Shown: positions 26,952 through 35,225, counted from the stretch's first letter. The stretch is DNA of 64,000 bases from Acinetobacter sp. XS-4 (GCF_023920705.1 NZ_CP094657.1:1550001-1614000), one strand, 5' to 3'. Notes: generated by a model from the letters alone, not told the origin. Program-made: numbers and translations.

Positions 26952-27959
26952 ATGATTTTAGTGACAGGTGGTTTAGGCTTTATCGGTTCACACATTGCTT
27001 TGAGTCTCATGGCTCAGGGTCAAGAAGTGGTCATTGTCGATAATTTGGCTAATTCGACCTTGCAAACGCTGGAACGCCTAGAGTTTATTTCTGGGATGTA
27101 CGTTCCATTTGTTAAACTTGATGTACGTAATACACCAGCATTGAATAAGGTCTTCGAACAATATTCAATCGATGCGGTTATTCATACTGCTGGATTTAAA
27201 TCAATTGAAGAATCTAATCTTAAACCTCTTGAATATTATAATGATAATGTAAGTTGCATCATGAGTTTACTACGTGCCATGCAACGCACAGGTGTTCGTC
27301 ACTTTATTCATTTGTCTAGCCTTGCAGCTTATGGAAAATCTGGTCTGCAATTAAGCGAAACAGACGAATTCAACTATGCTTATCCTAACCCTTATATTAA
27401 GTCTCAACAGATGATTGAAGAAATTATCCGTGATACTTATAAAATTGATCATGAGTGGAAAATTGCGATCTTGCGCTTATCTAATATTGTAGGTGCATTT
27501 GAACATGGGGTGCTCGGAGAGTATGTCGCACAGCTCCCTAAAAATATTGTACCGCTTGCCATGCAAGTTGCAGCAATGCAACGTGATTTGATTGAATTAC
27601 AAGATCAAGCTGAAACATCAGATCATACGACTGAACGTAGTTTTCTACACGTTTTAGATGTGTGTGAAGCTGTAACTGCAAGCTTACATTGGCTACGTGA
27701 TCAAACACATTGTTGTGAGGCGTTTAATATTGCCCATGACCAAGTTCACTCTGTTCGTCAATTACTAGATGAAATTTCGCAAGTAACCCAAGCTGAAATT
27801 GCGACTCAACCTGCGATTTACAAACATGTTGAGTTAAGTCAAGTTGGGGCAGACATAACCAAAGCAAAAACATTATTGAACTGGACACCTAAGCGCCCGT
27901 TAAAACAAATGATTGAAGATGAATGGCGCTTTTATCAAAATACATTAAATGGAAGATAA
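26952..27959 (+). CDS. GalE-like NAD-dependent epimerase/dehydratase
   Basis: A 335-residue extended short-chain dehydrogenase of the UDP-glucose 4-epimerase group. The Rossmann motif GGLGFIGSH is at residues 6-14, with IVDNLANS for NAD and the catalytic Ser region HLSSLAAYG near 120-128. The active-site YxxxK reads YIKSQ, with Gln replacing the base lysine, so activity may be altered or lost. The C-terminal half keeps the NIVGAFE and FLHVLDV segments. An AAAGG site precedes the start. Function as a true UDP-sugar epimerase is uncertain. Confidence 0.75.
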   Translation: MILVTGGLGFIGSHIALSLMAQGQEVVIVDNLANSTLQTLERLEFISGMYVPFVKLDVRNTPALNKVFEQYSIDAVIHTAGFKSIEESNLKPLEYYNDNVSCIMSLLRAMQRTGVRHFIHLSSLAAYGKSGLQLSETDEFNYAYPNPYIKSQQMIEEIIRDTYKIDHEWKIAILRLSNIVGAFEHGVLGEYVAQLPKNIVPLAMQVAAMQRDLIELQDQAETSDHTTERSFLHVLDVCEAVTASLHWLRDQTHCCEAFNIAHDQVHSVRQLLDEISQVTQAEIATQPAIYKHVELSQVGADITKAKTLLNWTPKRPLKQMIEDEWRFYQNTLNGR

Positions 27960-28075
27960 GATAATGATTCTTATTTACAATAACGGAATGCTTGAGTACG
28001 ATATTAGAAATTAACTAGCCAGAGCAAATACTTGCTTCAGCCCGTAAGTTCTTTAACCAGACAACTGAGGTTTCT

Positions 28076-29470
28076 ATGCAAACACGAATTGAACATGACA
28101 CTATGGGTGAGATTGAAGTTCCAAATGAAGCATTGTGGGGGGCACAGACTCAACGCAGCTTACAGAACTTTAAAATCGGGCAGGAACGATTACCCCGTGC
28201 CATGATTCGAGCAATGGGGCTGGTGAAAAAAGCTGCTGCGATAACTAATGCTGAACTTGAACAGTTACCGCAAGATTTGAGCCAATATATTGTGGGTGCA
28301 GCTGAAGAAGTAATTGATGGTAAATGGGATTCACAGTTTCCTTTAGTGGTCTGGCAGACAGGTTCTGGTACGCAAAGTAACATGAACTGTAATGAAGTGA
28401 TTGCCAATATTGCCAACCAAAAATTAGGTCAAGTGTTGGGTGCACAAAAACCAGTACATCCAAATGATCATGTCAACCGTGCTCAATCAACGAACGATTC
28501 ATTTCCAACTGCTATTCACGTGGCAGCAAGTTTGCAAATTAATGAATTACTTATTCCTGCCGTAGAGCAGCTTAAAGCGACTTTGCAAAAAAAATCAGAT
28601 GAGTTTCAGTCTATTGTTAAAATTGGTCGTACCCATTTACAAGACGCAACTCCATTAACATTGGGTCAAGAATTTAGTGGTTATGTCTCTCAGCTTGAGC
28701 ATGGATTAGTTCGGTTGCAACAGGCATTGACAGGTTTATATGAGTTACCATTGGGTGGTACTGCGGTAGGTACGGGGTTAAATGCACATCCTGATTATGC
28801 AGTGAAAGCAGCCGATCAACTTGCTTTGCTCACAGGCTTACCATTTGTGACTGCTCCAAACAAATTTGAAGCACTTGCAGGACGTGATGCTGCTGTTTTT
28901 GCTTCTGGTGCATTAAAAACGCTTGCAGTCAGTTTAAATAAAATTGCAAACGATATTCGTTGGTTGGCCAGTGGTCCACGTTGTGGTTTCGGTGAAATCC
29001 GCATTCCAGAAAATGAACCTGGTTCAAGCATTATGCCGGGTAAAGTAAACCCAACACAAAGTGAAGCAATGACCATGGTTGTTGCGCAAGTGCTTGGAAA
29101 TGATACGACCATTAATGTGGCTGGTGCTTCAGGTAACTTTGAATTAAACGTATTTATGCCTGTGATTGCCTACAACTTATTGCAGTCTATTCAATTACTT
29201 GGTGATGCATGTAATAGTTTTAATGATCATTGTGCGGTAGGAATTGAACCTAATCAGGATAAAATTGATCACTTCTTACATAACTCTCTCATGTTGGTCA
29301 CTGCTTTAAACCCAGTGATTGGTTATGAAAATTCTGCAAAAGTTGCCAAGACTGCCTACAAGGAAAATAAAACTTTGAAGCAGGTTGCTGTTGAGCTTGG
29401 TTTAGTTACAGCAGAACAATTTGATGAAGTGGTTAAACCTGAAAAAATGGTTTCACCAAATAGTAAATAA
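28076..29470 (+). CDS. fumC: Class II fumarase FumC
   Basis: A 464-residue fumarase of normal length with the superfamily signature [11 protein letters not shown] near residue 317, an [12 protein letters not shown] substrate motif near residue 100 and the [12 protein letters not shown] segment near 135. It interconverts fumarate and L-malate in the TCA cycle and lacks an iron-sulphur cluster. A near-identical fold is used by aspartase, but the residues given favour fumarase. Confidence 0.95.
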   Translation: MQTRIEHDTMGEIEVPNEALWGAQTQRSLQNFKIGQERLPRAMIRAMGLVKKAAAITNAELEQLPQDLSQYIVGAAEEVIDGKWDSQFPLVVWQTGSGTQSNMNCNEVIANIANQKLGQVLGAQKPVHPNDHVNRAQSTNDSFPTAIHVAASLQINELLIPAVEQLKATLQKKSDEFQSIVKIGRTHLQDATPLTLGQEFSGYVSQLEHGLVRLQQALTGLYELPLGGTAVGTGLNAHPDYAVKAADQLALLTGLPFVTAPNKFEALAGRDAAVFASGALKTLAVSLNKIANDIRWLASGPRCGFGEIRIPENEPGSSIMPGKVNPTQSEAMTMVVAQVLGNDTTINVAGASGNFELNVFMPVIAYNLLQSIQLLGDACNSFNDHCAVGIEPNQDKIDHFLHNSLMLVTALNPVIGYENSAKVAKTAYKENKTLKQVAVELGLVTAEQFDEVVKPEKMVSPNSK

Positions 29471-29478
29471 TCTCTCCT

Positions 29479-29578
29479 AATGGGCTTTTTTCTTAGCAAA
29501 TACTTCTGTAATATCCGTGAGTTGCTAAGTACAACAAAAGTCCTGAATGATCAGCGCAAAAAATCATAAGGGGAAGGC
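29479..29578 (+). repeat. Diverged intergenic repeat, copy 1
   Basis: About 100 bases after fumC align with 30071-30162, sharing TTCTGTAATATC(C/T)GT and CTGAATGAT(C/T)AG plus flanking T-run and A-rich blocks. A hairpin CTTAGCAA/TTGCTAAG (29492-29499, 29522-29529) is present only in this copy. Confidence 0.55.
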
Positions 29579-29607
29579 CTGCTTGAAAAAGTAGGCTTTT
29601 TTTATAC
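29577..29607 (+). terminator. Intrinsic terminator downstream of fumC
   Basis: GCCTGCTT pairs with AAGTAGGC across a GAAA-type loop, with one G-U pair, and is followed by seven T residues. Confidence 0.7.
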
Positions 29608-29673
29608 CTTGAAATATAGATGTCATATCTAGACTTTATTTTTGCTACGTTATTTTATTTTAAGTTCAAATAA

Positions 29674-29991
29674 ATGAAAAAGACTAAATCAATAGCTGTT
29701 TTAGCAGTAATAACTTGTGCCTTGTCGGGTTGTCTACAAATGTTTCCACCTACTGTAGCTGAGCTGAATCCAGGGGTTTATCAACTTCATGCTCAAAGTA
29801 ATGCATTTGGTTCAAGAGAAGCTTTGAGGGCAAAGTTAATCGGTAAAGCAGAAGAAATATGTAAAGATAAGGGTTTTGATGAGTTGGATAGTAATAACAA
29901 AATCGTAAATCATCATACTGTCTATAATTCAGGAATGCTTATTCCAGTGAATACCAAAGCAGCCGTTTTGAAAGTTAAGTGTAAAGATTAA
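29674..29991 (+). CDS. Small putative lipoprotein of unknown function
   Basis: A 105-residue protein with a lysine-rich N-terminus, a hydrophobic stretch and a lipobox LSGC (Cys at residue 20), so it is probably lipid-anchored. No charged residue that would keep it in the inner membrane follows the Cys (CLQM), so the outer membrane is likely. The mature part has two more Cys (EICKDKG and VKCKD) and no domain I recognise. It is flanked on both sides by copies of an intergenic repeat. Confidence 0.7.
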   Translation: MKKTKSIAVLAVITCALSGCLQMFPPTVAELNPGVYQLHAQSNAFGSREALRAKLIGKAEEICKDKGFDELDSNNKIVNHHTVYNSGMLIPVNTKAAVLKVKCKD

Positions 29992-30070
29992 TTTAAATAG
30001 TAGTTAAGTCATTCGAGACTTAATTTTGTTAGACATCTGGCAGTATAAAAAACTGACTAGATATCGACTA

Positions 30071-30162
30071 ATGGCGGGGTTTTTTATTGTTAAGTATTTC
30101 TGTAATATCTGTATATAAGTTTAGCGCTGAATGATTAGTGTTAGAAATCAAAAGAAGGGGTG
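30071..30162 (+). repeat. Diverged intergenic repeat, copy 2
   Basis: Second copy of the element found after fumC, here after the small lipoprotein gene. The shared core TTCTGTAATATCTGT and CTGAATGATTAG are in the same order and orientation. Confidence 0.55.
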
Positions 30163-30400
30163 GATCTTTTTAAATAAGTATATATTTTTTGGTTTTAAAC
30201 GTTTGAATTAATTTGTATTTGTATTTGTATTTGTATTTGTGGAGTTTGGGTGTTAATAAATTGGAAAATGACGGTATGTATCTTTCCAATTCTGGTTTTA
30301 AGCAACTTTTTCTTTTGGCTTATTTTTGGTTGGAAAGAGGAACCAGCTTTTTTTATTAATTAAGAAAAAACATAATTTTTTAGATGGAATTTAAACAGTG
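30163..30400 (+). other. Intergenic AT-rich region
   Basis: About 240 bases of AT-rich DNA before the next gene. Apart from the hexamer repeat at 30211-30240, no gene or clear promoter is recognised. Confidence 0.4.
30211..30240. repeat. TTTGTA hexanucleotide tandem repeat
   Basis: Nearly five uninterrupted copies of TTTGTA. It lies about 160 bases before the next gene start, outside any coding sequence, and could vary in copy number by slippage. Confidence 0.85.
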
Positions 30401-30631
30401 ATGTATACAATTAGATATGTTCATCGGAACAATACTTACTATATCGCTTCGAATATCGAAGGAAATTTTATTATTCTTGAATCAATGGATTCAGAATTTC
30501 GTATGGGCCATCAAATTTCTTATGATGGTGAGAAGGTGTTTAACCTTACTTTGAATGATGAAACTGATGCAGTCATTAAATTAGAGAGTAATGAAAAAAC
30601 AGCATACGAATACTTACTTTCAGTTAAATAA
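30401..30631 (+). CDS. Small hypothetical protein
   Basis: A 76-residue acidic soluble protein (MYTIRYVHRNNTYYIASNIEG...), with no signal peptide or membrane segment and no family I recognise. The predicted pattern is mostly beta (alternating hydrophobics). The ATG at 30401 is chosen over the GTG at 30398; the ribosome site is weak (ATGGAA). Existence as a gene is moderately supported by codon-like composition. Confidence 0.5.
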   Translation: MYTIRYVHRNNTYYIASNIEGNFIILESMDSEFRMGHQISYDGEKVFNLTLNDETDAVIKLESNEKTAYEYLLSVK

Positions 30632-30774
30632 ATTAGTTTTTTATGATGACTTATTTCTTTCAGAAATAGGTATGCTTAAAAGATATTTCATACAATAAAA
30701 GTTAAAAAGTTTTGTTTTTATTGAAAAAGCTATGGTATGGTTATTTACGCTTTAATTTTGGGCAGTTAAAACAA

Positions 30775-30834
30775 ATGAACTGTTTATTAAATAAAATCAC
30801 CACCACCACGACCTCTAAAGAAGGCTGTGTGTGA
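30775..30834 (+). CDS. Threonine-rich leader peptide (putative attenuator peptide)
   Basis: A 19-codon frame reads MNCLLNKITTTTTSKEGCV with five consecutive threonine codons (30799-30813). It sits upstream of an RNA region with alternative pairings and a terminator, like thrL and other amino-acid leader peptides. The alternative histidine frame through the CAC repeats has no start codon and hits stops on both sides. The ribosome site is weak. No expression evidence beyond the arrangement. Confidence 0.55.
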   Translation: MNCLLNKITTTTTSKEGCV

Positions 30835-30896
30835 TTTTTATTAAAGTGACTTAATAAGATAACTAAACCCAGCCAATAATGGCTGGGTTAATTTTT
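30791..30896 (+). promoter_or_regulatory. Transcription attenuator upstream of the cysteine hydrolase gene
   Basis: Region 1 (AAAATCAC from 30793, inside the leader codons) pairs with region 2 (GTGATTTT from 30831). Region 3-4 is a perfect 10-bp stem (30866-30875 with 30880-30889, loop ATAA... ) followed by T-rich sequence: an intrinsic terminator. Region 2 contains GGCTG (30823-30827), complementary to CAGCC in region 3 (30870-30874), giving a possible antiterminator, with a TTATTAA/TTAATAA hairpin between. Ribosome stalling at the threonine codons should free region 2 and allow read-through. Confidence 0.6.
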
Positions 30897-30930
30897 CTCT
30901 GTTCATTATTGGTTTTTGCAGAGAGAAATT

Positions 30931-31476
30931 ATGGAAAACCTCAGTAGTAACTCAAAATCGGCTTTATTGGTCATTGATATGCAAAATGGCCTATTTAACG
31001 GCCAGTCTAAGCCGCATAATGCTCAACTCGTACTTTCAAATATTCTTAGCCTTATTGAATATTGCCGCTTGAATGAGAGACCAATTATCTTCATTCGGCA
31101 TGTTGGTGAAAAAGGCACACCATTAGATCCAAGTGGGCCGAACACTCAACTGATTAAAGAGTTATCCGTTAATCTAAATGCGGATACAGTCATTGAAAAA
31201 ATGTATCCTAGTGGCTTTAAAAATACTGTTTTAAAAGAAGTGTTAGAGAAGCTTGATGTTGATGAAATCATCATTACTGGGATGAAAACTGAGTATTGTA
31301 TTGATACAACTGTTAGGGCTGCTTCTGAGTACGGATATAAATTGATATTAATTTCAGATGCACATACAACAACTGATTCAGCAGCTTTAAATGCTCAGCA
31401 AATAATTGAGCATCATAACGAAGTTTTAAGTAATGCTTTTGCTAAGTTAAAAACGGCAGAAGAGTTCATTTCTTAA
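30931..31476 (+). CDS. Isochorismatase-like cysteine hydrolase
   Basis: A 181-residue cysteine hydrolase of the isochorismatase superfamily. The triad is visible: Asp in LLVIDMQNG (about residue 15), Lys in VIEKMYPSGF (about 90) and Cys in TGMKTEYCIDTTVRAA (about 125). Such enzymes hydrolyse amides such as nicotinamide, ureidoacrylate or maleamate, or isochorismate. The ATG at 30931 is preferred over an in-frame TTG 15 bases earlier because GAGAG precedes it. It follows the putative attenuator. Substrate unknown. Confidence 0.8.
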   Translation: MENLSSNSKSALLVIDMQNGLFNGQSKPHNAQLVLSNILSLIEYCRLNERPIIFIRHVGEKGTPLDPSGPNTQLIKELSVNLNADTVIEKMYPSGFKNTVLKEVLEKLDVDEIIITGMKTEYCIDTTVRAASEYGYKLILISDAHTTTDSAALNAQQIIEHHNEVLSNAFAKLKTAEEFIS

Positions 31477-31678
31477 ATTTAATTTAGAAGTAAGCCGAAC
31501 AATTTTATTCAAAAGTTTTATTAGTTGTCTCTATTAAGACATAACAGCCTCTGTTGAAGCATAGTGATTGGTAGGTTTTTAGCAGTAACAAGAATTGAAT
31601 CTGTATCAACAAAAAGCTCTTTTGGGAGGGCTTTTTATCAAGACGGGATAAGTTTCACTAATTAATGGCGAATTAGCG
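31477..31678 (+). other. Intergenic region
   Basis: No gene. A hairpin at 31611-31636 (AAAAAGC with GCTTTTT) is a likely terminator for the cysteine hydrolase transcript; the rest is featureless. Confidence 0.5.
31611..31637 (+). terminator. Intrinsic terminator
   Basis: AAAAAGC (31611-31617) pairs with GCTTTTT (31630-31636) and ends in T residues; symmetric enough to work on both strands. Confidence 0.6.
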
Positions 31679-31706
31679 TTGAATAAGCTGTCATAATTGT
31701 TAAAAT
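31679..31706 (+). promoter_or_regulatory. Putative sigma-70 promoter
   Basis: TTGAAT (31679-31684) and TAAAAT (31701-31706) with a 16-base spacer, about 90 bases before the next gene. Confidence 0.5.
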
Positions 31707-31795
31707 GCCCACCTTGTCCTGTTTTTATTTTGCATTTATTTTGCGAGATTAAAGATAAAGTAATTGAAAACAGAAGCTTAGCTAAGGATTTTTGA

Positions 31796-32287
31796 ATGCT
31801 CTCTATTTATTTAACAGATACCCAACAACATGTGCAATTTAATGATTATCCCGGTGATCAGCCTGTTAAGTTTCTGTTAAATCTTAAAAAGATTTTCCCA
31901 AGTACAGGTGACCTGTTATTGCCAGTTTTACCTGATGATAATGATCTAGAAAATGTAACATGGGAATCAACTTCAGAAGACTTTGATGTGTTTAAAAAGC
32001 TATTGGCTGGATGGGGTGTTATTGAACTTCGTTTAAATGCAATTACGGCTTATAAAGATAAAAACTTTGCGAATGAGTTAGTGAAACAAGCTCAAGCGAA
32101 ACGTAAGAAAACAGCACAAAAAAATCATCAACTCTCTTTGGTTGCACTTGATTATATTTTTATGCACGAAGTTCACGCATTGATTGATGCGGAATTGGTC
32201 ACTATTGGTGAGAAATTTTATTTACCAACCTTGCGTGAGCAATGGAAGGGTACAGTTTCAGACCCAGTGCTCAATGGAAAACTCTAA
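31796..32287 (+). CDS. Conserved-looking hypothetical protein
   Basis: A 163-residue soluble protein with no signal peptide. The N-terminal half is mixed (LSIYLTDTQQHVQF...), and a basic helix (about 100-112, QAKRKKTAQKNHQ) is followed by a helical C-terminus. No family is recognised. It is a single gene between a clear promoter and a strong terminator, so it is likely expressed on its own. Confidence 0.6.
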   Translation: MLSIYLTDTQQHVQFNDYPGDQPVKFLLNLKKIFPSTGDLLLPVLPDDNDLENVTWESTSEDFDVFKKLLAGWGVIELRLNAITAYKDKNFANELVKQAQAKRKKTAQKNHQLSLVALDYIFMHEVHALIDAELVTIGEKFYLPTLREQWKGTVSDPVLNGKL

Positions 32288-32295
32288 TTAAACAC

Positions 32296-32327
32296 AAAAG
32301 GTGAATTTACGAAAATTCACCTTTTTT
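32296..32327 (+). terminator. Intrinsic terminator
   Basis: AAAAGGTGAATTT pairs with AAATTCACCTTTT across a short loop and is followed by TTTATT. It lies 8 bases past the preceding stop. Confidence 0.85.
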
Positions 32328-32445
32328 ATTTTTATAATTAAATTAATGATTTATAACTTAAGAATTGCTGGTACAAAAGTTTACAAGAAAAGAATGCGTT
32401 TTTTTTAAAGTGGCAGATACATTGCTTATATAAATACAAAATTAT

Positions 32446-32660
32446 TGCGGGAGAGAGGTTCGAAAGAACCCGCCGAAGGAGCAACAAGCCCGGAAACTCT
32501 CAGGCAGAAGGACTGTAATAATTAAAAAATCTGGAGAGAAGCTTAGATTTATAAGAATTGAAAATAATAACTTATAAATTATAAACTCACCGAAGGGGAA
32601 GATCTAAACGTTAAAAGGTAACGTTGGGGTCGAAACTCTCAGGTACCAATGACAGATGGG
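32446..32660 (+). promoter_or_regulatory. Tandem glycine riboswitch (gcvT motif)
   Basis: Two glycine aptamers in series. Aptamer 1 (about 32446-32520) has GGGAGAGAGG, CCGAAGGAGCAA and ACTCTCAGGCAGAAGGAC; aptamer 2 (about 32530-32660) has TGGAGAGAAG, CACCGAAGGGG and ACTCTCAGGTACCAATGACAG. These are the conserved gcvT-type blocks. A small hairpin GAAATG/CATTTC (32671-32687) between the second aptamer and the GAGGAG ribosome site may be the expression platform, acting on translation. The element precedes an amino-acid dehydrogenase gene. Confidence 0.92.
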
Positions 32661-32700
32661 CTGTACTGATGAAATGTTTTGCATTTCTGAGGAGTCTGTT

Positions 32701-33945
32701 ATGCCACATGTTATTGTGATAGGTGCGGGAATCACAGGGGTTACCTCTGCCTATGAATTATCACAACTGGGTTATCAAGTCACAGTGATTGATCGACATC
32801 TATATCCTGCAATGGAAACATCATTTGCCAATGGAGGGCAATTATCGGCTTGTAATGCCGAAGTATGGAACCAAAAAGCCACTGTAGTTAAGGGCTTTAA
32901 ATGGATGAGACAAAAAGATGCACCGCTATTGCTGAACCCTTCATTTAGTTTGCATAAGTATAGCTGGCTGGTTGAGTTTTTATCCCATATTAAACACTAT
33001 GAAGCGAATACGATTGAGACGGTCCGATTGGCGTTACTCGCTCGTAAACGCTTGTTTGAAGTTGCAGAAAAAGAGCAGCTTCAGTTTGATTTGGAGAAAC
33101 GTGGCATTCTTCATATGTATCATAGTAAGGCTGATTACGAGGTTGCTAAGCAAGTCAATGATGTCTTGAATAAAGGTAAATTGGAGCGTTATTCGGTTTC
33201 ACCTGATGAAATGAAAACGATAGAGCCATCGTTAACCGGTGAATATTTTGGTGGTTATTACACACCAAGTGATGCAACGGGGGATATTCATAAATATTCA
33301 ACCTCTTTGGCTGAAAAGACTAAACAATACGGTGTTGAGTATAAGTTCGGTCTGGAAGTTACAGATATTAAGTGTCATCCAGACAAAGTGATTGTAAGTT
33401 GTCAGCCAAGTGCAGAGCATCCTTATCTTGTTGAATCCGATAGCATCCAAATCGAAGGTGATGTGCTTGTAGTGTGCGGTGGTGTGGGAAGTTATCAACT
33501 CGCCGATATGATTGGAGAGAGAGTAAATGTCTACCCAGTAAAAGGTTATTCAATTACCGTGCAATTAAAAGATGAGCAAAGTGTAAAGAATGCACCGTGG
33601 GTCAGCTTACTAGACGAGAGTGCTAAAATTGTGACTTCTCGTTTAGGTAAAGATCGGTTGCGTGTGGCGGGAACTGCTGAATTTAATGGTTACAACCGCG
33701 ATATACGGGCTGATCGTATTCAACCTTTAGTAAATTGGGTAAACCGTAACTTTGATATTTCAACTGAGCACGTGGTGCCTTGGGCTGGGCTAAGACCGAT
33801 GATGCCTAATATGTTGCCTGTAGTGAAGCAATCTAAACAACCTCGTATTTTCTACAATACAGGACATGGGCACTTAGGGTGGACTTTGTCTGCGGCAACC
33901 GCAGTTTTAGTTGGTCAGGATATTGCTCAAAAATATCCGATCTAG
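32701..33945 (+). CDS. D-amino-acid dehydrogenase / glycine oxidase-like flavoenzyme (DadA family)
   Basis: A 414-residue FAD oxidoreductase of the DAO family close to DadA. The FAD dinucleotide motif VIGAGITGVTSAYELSQLG is at residues 5-23, and the C-terminal substrate/FAD segment PWAGLRPMMPNMLP and NTGHGHLGWTLS are present. It oxidatively deaminates D-amino acids (or glycine) to keto acids, passing electrons to the membrane chain. The ATG at 32701 follows GAGGAG; an upstream in-frame ATG would lie inside the riboswitch. Its control by a glycine riboswitch suggests glycine is a relevant substrate. Confidence 0.88.
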   Translation: MPHVIVIGAGITGVTSAYELSQLGYQVTVIDRHLYPAMETSFANGGQLSACNAEVWNQKATVVKGFKWMRQKDAPLLLNPSFSLHKYSWLVEFLSHIKHYEANTIETVRLALLARKRLFEVAEKEQLQFDLEKRGILHMYHSKADYEVAKQVNDVLNKGKLERYSVSPDEMKTIEPSLTGEYFGGYYTPSDATGDIHKYSTSLAEKTKQYGVEYKFGLEVTDIKCHPDKVIVSCQPSAEHPYLVESDSIQIEGDVLVVCGGVGSYQLADMIGERVNVYPVKGYSITVQLKDEQSVKNAPWVSLLDESAKIVTSRLGKDRLRVAGTAEFNGYNRDIRADRIQPLVNWVNRNFDISTEHVVPWAGLRPMMPNMLPVVKQSKQPRIFYNTGHGHLGWTLSAATAVLVGQDIAQKYPI

Positions 33946-33949
33946 AAAG

Positions 33950-33981
33950 TAAAAAGCCAGTGTTCAAACACTGGCTTTTAT
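33950..33981. terminator. Bidirectional intrinsic terminator
   Basis: AAAAGCCAGTGTT and AACACTGGCTTTT form a near-perfect hairpin between two convergent genes, with A and T tails on opposite sides. Confidence 0.9.
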
Positions 33982-33989
33982 TTAACGTA

Positions 33990-34616
33990 CTAATCATATA
34001 ATCGGTAGATTCCGCTAAAACGCTCACAGCCTTTTTGCTGGGTTTTCACATTAAGTAATGCTTTTTGAAAATTAAACTGATATTTACAGTTATGTTCATT
34101 ATCTAAAATTTCACTTTTTTGTTCAGGCGAACTATAGGCCATCAAAGAAATCGTTTGAGTTTCTTTGCGGTTATTTGGATTGCGATATGCTATTCCTTCA
34201 ATCTTAATTTTATCTTTTGCGAGCTGATGGACTTGAATGTGAACAGGCTGTGTTGCTAGACGTCCATTTTCAAACTTAAGATAATGTTGGGTAAGCGTTT
34301 GCTTAAGTGATGCATAAAAATTTAGGTCATCAGTACGTAAGTCAAACTGTTGTTGAATGCATGTATTGCTCTTACATTGCTGAGTATGCTTAGACCATAA
34401 CTTTTGTGTATCCTGTAAAAGCTGTAAGGGGGCATCAGTAACTAAATATGCAGAAAGATATTTATTATTGAGTTCCTTTCTCGATTCACCAAATTTTTTT
34501 GAGCAGATTTTAAGCTCAGCTCCAGAATTGGGGCAGTCTGTGGATTCTGCAAAGACAAGAGATGAACATAAACAACTCAGTGTCACGGCAAAACTTAATC
34601 TTTTCAATTGATTCAT
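33990..34616 (-). CDS. Exported protein with LprI/DUF1311-like N-terminal domain
   Basis: A 208-residue protein with a signal peptide (MNQLKRLSFAVTLSCLCSSLVFA) and probable cleavage after Ala23, hence periplasmic. The next ~80 residues (CPNSGAELKICSKKFGESRKELNNKY ... CKSNTCIQQQF) resemble the LprI/DUF1311 lysozyme-inhibitor-type domain with paired Cys. The rest is unassigned. The start at 34616 gives a normal signal peptide; an in-frame ATG 18 bases upstream would add MLSNTD. Function unproven. Confidence 0.65.
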   Translation of the reverse strand: MNQLKRLSFAVTLSCLCSSLVFAESTDCPNSGAELKICSKKFGESRKELNNKYLSAYLVTDAPLQLLQDTQKLWSKHTQQCKSNTCIQQQFDLRTDDLNFYASLKQTLTQHYLKFENGRLATQPVHIQVHQLAKDKIKIEGIAYRNPNNRKETQTISLMAYSSPEQKSEILDNEHNCKYQFNFQKALLNVKTQQKGCERFSGIYRLYD

Positions 34617-34733
34617 ATCAGTATTAGACAGCATGATCGCTTATACTTTCAGTCTACTTTGCTAGGTGTACTATAGCGAAACAGAAAGGCTGAATACAAG
34701 ATTTCTTAAGTTTTTATGGAAGGTAATAGTTAT

Positions 34734-35225
34734 ATGGTTGCTCAAATTCGCATTGGACAAGGAATGGATGTGCATGCCTTTGAAGAGGGGAACTTCGTTA
34801 CATTGGCTGGCATTCAAATTCCACATACGCATGGCTTGAAAGCTCACTCTGATGGTGATGTTGTGCTCCATGCTTTGTGTGATGCTTTGTTAGGTACTTT
34901 GGCACTTGGAGATATAGGGCAACATTTTCCTGACACTGATCCAGAATTTAAGGGTGCGGACAGCCGAGTACTATTAAAGCATGTTTACCAGTTAATCTTA
35001 GACCGTGGTTATCAGTTGAATAATGCGGATATTACAGTGGCTTGTGAGCGTCCAAAATTAGCTAAACATAATTTGGAAATGCGTCAAAGCATTGCTGATG
35101 TTTTAAATGTAGATGTTAATCAAATCAGTATTAAAGCAACGACAACCGAAAAACTTGGGTTTACCGGTCGTCAAGAAGGTATTTTAGCTACAGCAACTGT
35201 TCTAGTCTCTCATCACACCAAGTGA
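34734..35225 (+). CDS. ispF: IspF, 2-C-methyl-D-erythritol 2,4-cyclodiphosphate synthase
   Basis: A 163-residue IspF of the MEP isoprenoid pathway. The zinc site begins in GMDVHAF (Asp/His pair near residues 10-12), and the motifs HSDGDVVLHALCDALLG and TTTEKLGFTGRQEGI are intact. AAGGT precedes the ATG at 34734; a longer form from 34716 lacks a site. Its partner ispD is not adjacent here, but dxr and uppS of the wider pathway are within 12 kb. It overlaps the convergent phosphatase gene by 13 bases. Confidence 0.94.
   Translation: MVAQIRIGQGMDVHAFEEGNFVTLAGIQIPHTHGLKAHSDGDVVLHALCDALLGTLALGDIGQHFPDTDPEFKGADSRVLLKHVYQLILDRGYQLNNADITVACERPKLAKHNLEMRQSIADVLNVDVNQISIKATTTEKLGFTGRQEGILATATVLVSHHTK

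Noticed and set aside
30798..30818. Histidine-run reading of the leader (HHHHDL frame)
   Set aside because: No start codon in that frame and stop codons close on both sides; the threonine frame is open with an ATG.
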